This document shows, one piece after another, positions 5,353 to 6,173 of a stretch of 6,173 nucleotides of DNA. Under the pieces are notes generated by a model. The model did no database searches and was not told the origin of the DNA. It saw only the letters and a list, made by a program, of their open reading frames with translations. Source of the DNA: Syntrophaceae bacterium (GTDB lineage: Bacteria; Desulfobacterota; SM23-61). The stretch's first letter is position 1. Every line of letters starts with the position of its first letter. The stretch covers positions 45,083-51,255 of the forward strand of contig PMCE01000095.1 of assembly GCA_003154025.1 (NCBI GenBank), written 5' to 3'. A program made the position numbers and the translations under genes.

Positions 5353-6051
5353 ATGCCCACCAAAAAAGTATCAAGAAAAAAATTGTTGAATGAGCCGGAT
5401 GAGTTTATCTCCACGACCGGAAAGGTGATCCAGTTTCTAAAGACCCACCAACGACAGGCGGCCCAGGTAAGCACCATCGTCCTGATCGTGGCTGCCGCAG
5501 TTGCCGGAGGGCTTTATTACTTACGCTGGCAGGAGGGGAAGGCCCTAGCGGTGCAGGATCAGGCCCTGCAGCTCTACCAGGACGCCTATCGGACCTCCAT
5601 GGAGAATCCGGCGTCGGAAAAGAAAGAAGATTTCCAGAAAGCCCTGGACAAATTCAAAGAATCCCTTTCCGTCTACTCTCGGGGGAGAACAGGGCAGGTG
5701 TCCGAGATCTTTATCGGCCACTGCTACTATGCCATGAAGGAATACGATCAGGCCCAGGCGGCTTACGCCAAATGCGTGGACGGGCCCTTCCGGAATCTGG
5801 CGCTGAACGGGACGGCCTACATTTTTGAGACTAAGGGGGATTACCAGAAAGCGCTGGAGAATTTCGAGAAAAACATGGGAGACCGGAATCAGCCTTACCA
5901 GGTCGAATCCATGCTGGGGGCCGCCCGCTGCTATGAAGCCCTGAAACAGAAGCCGAAGGCCCTGGAAATCTACGAGAAGGCCCTGGCTCAGGCTCCCAAG
6001 TCCACCATGGCCGAATTCATCCGGTGGAAGGTAAGCGAGCTCAAGGGGTAA
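5353..6051 (+). CDS. Membrane-anchored tetratricopeptide-repeat protein (YfgM-like architecture, 232 aa)
   Basis: ATG 5353 follows the ribosome site GGGGAGGGG and the frame ends with TAA at 6049-6051. Residues 1-37 are a basic, polar cytoplasmic segment; residues 38-57 ([20 protein letters not shown]) form one transmembrane helix; the rest is probably periplasmic. At least three TPR-like helix pairs follow: about 93-142 ([21 protein letters not shown]), 148-175 ([21 protein letters not shown]) and 185-216 ([23 protein letters not shown]). This N-in, single-helix, periplasmic-TPR layout and size match the YfgM / TPR_21 family, whose E. coli member associates with the SecYEG translocon and the chaperone PpiD. 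Whether this homologue shares that role is not shown. The stop codon lies 4 bp before iorA, so the two genes are probably co-transcribed and may be translationally coupled. Confidence 0.88.
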   Translation: MPTKKVSRKKLLNEPDEFISTTGKVIQFLKTHQRQAAQVSTIVLIVAAAVAGGLYYLRWQEGKALAVQDQALQLYQDAYRTSMENPASEKKEDFQKALDKFKESLSVYSRGRTGQVSEIFIGHCYYAMKEYDQAQAAYAKCVDGPFRNLALNGTAYIFETKGDYQKALENFEKNMGDRNQPYQVESMLGAARCYEALKQKPKALEIYEKALAQAPKSTMAEFIRWKVSELKG

Positions 6052-6055
6052 GAGA

Positions 6056-6173
6056 ATGAACGAAGCCAAAAACGTCTTGTCGGGAAATGAAGCCATCGCC
6101 CGGGGGGCCTATGAAAGCGGCGTGAAGGTGGCGGCCGCTTATCCCGGCACCCCCAGCACGGAAATCCTGGAGA
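6056..6173 (+). CDS. iorA: Indolepyruvate:ferredoxin oxidoreductase alpha subunit, N-terminus (3' truncated by window edge)
   Basis: ATG 6056-6058, preceded by AAGGGG, opens a frame that runs to the window edge; 39 residues are visible. They read [32 protein letters not shown] after a short MNEAKNV start. The [11 protein letters not shown] and YPGTPSTEI motifs are characteristic of the N-terminal pyrimidine-binding (transketolase-like) domain of IorA, the thiamine-diphosphate and Fe-S subunit that oxidatively decarboxylates indolepyruvate and other aryl pyruvates, passing electrons to ferredoxin and forming aryl-acetyl-CoA. The full protein is normally about 600 residues, followed by iorB, both outside this window. 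Phenylacetate-type ligases are sometimes neighbours. The short distance to the TPR gene suggests shared transcription, not shared function. Confidence 0.92.
   Translation, partial: MNEAKNVLSGNEAIARGAYESGVKVAAAYPGTPSTEILE

Overview
The window looks like a chromosomal segment from an uncultured, moderately GC-rich Gram-negative anaerobe, most plausibly a deltaproteobacterium (Desulfobacterota, Syntrophobacterales-like). The basis is the start of an indolepyruvate:ferredoxin oxidoreductase alpha subunit (iorA), the style of the small DUF3553-like protein, and short tandem repeats between genes that I associate with genomes of that group. The assignment is an inference from gene content, not a marker-gene result. 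No phage, plasmid, CRISPR, rRNA or tRNA features were seen.

Layout, left to right. Positions 1-200 carry the C-terminal end of a drug/metabolite (EamA-type) transporter on the + strand. Positions 201-1077 are a loose, repeat-rich region. It holds three short-period repeat tracts (nonamer at 203-242, heptamer GAAACYC at 306-340, heptamer AAATTCC with an inverted partner at 931-1070), a possible zinc-ribbon small protein (295-528) and a convincing DUF3553-like small protein (635-856). Positions 4158 down to 1078 (minus strand) form a probable two-gene operon: recJ, then a 421-residue protein of unknown function 54 bp downstream. The AAATTCC repeat separates this operon from the convergent DUF3553-like gene.

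Positions 4159-4837 are a 679-bp divergent intergenic region with candidate sigma-70 promoters at both ends. Between them is a striking 226-bp element (4297-4522) bounded by perfect 29-bp inverted repeats, with an inner imperfect stem. A terminator-like hairpin plus T-tract follows at 4606-4627. This is the least explained part of the window.

Positions 4838-6173 carry three co-directional + strand genes: a small secreted, probably beta-rich protein of unknown function, a membrane-anchored TPR protein of YfgM-like architecture, and the first 39 codons of iorA. The TPR gene and iorA are 4 bp apart and probably co-transcribed. RecJ is the only gene with a secure DNA-repair role, and iorA points to amino-acid (aryl pyruvate) fermentation with ferredoxin. 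The other genes are small or unknown. I found no clear evidence for a complete new multi-gene system. The best leads are the 29-bp inverted-repeat element and the repeat-disturbed zinc-ribbon ORF.
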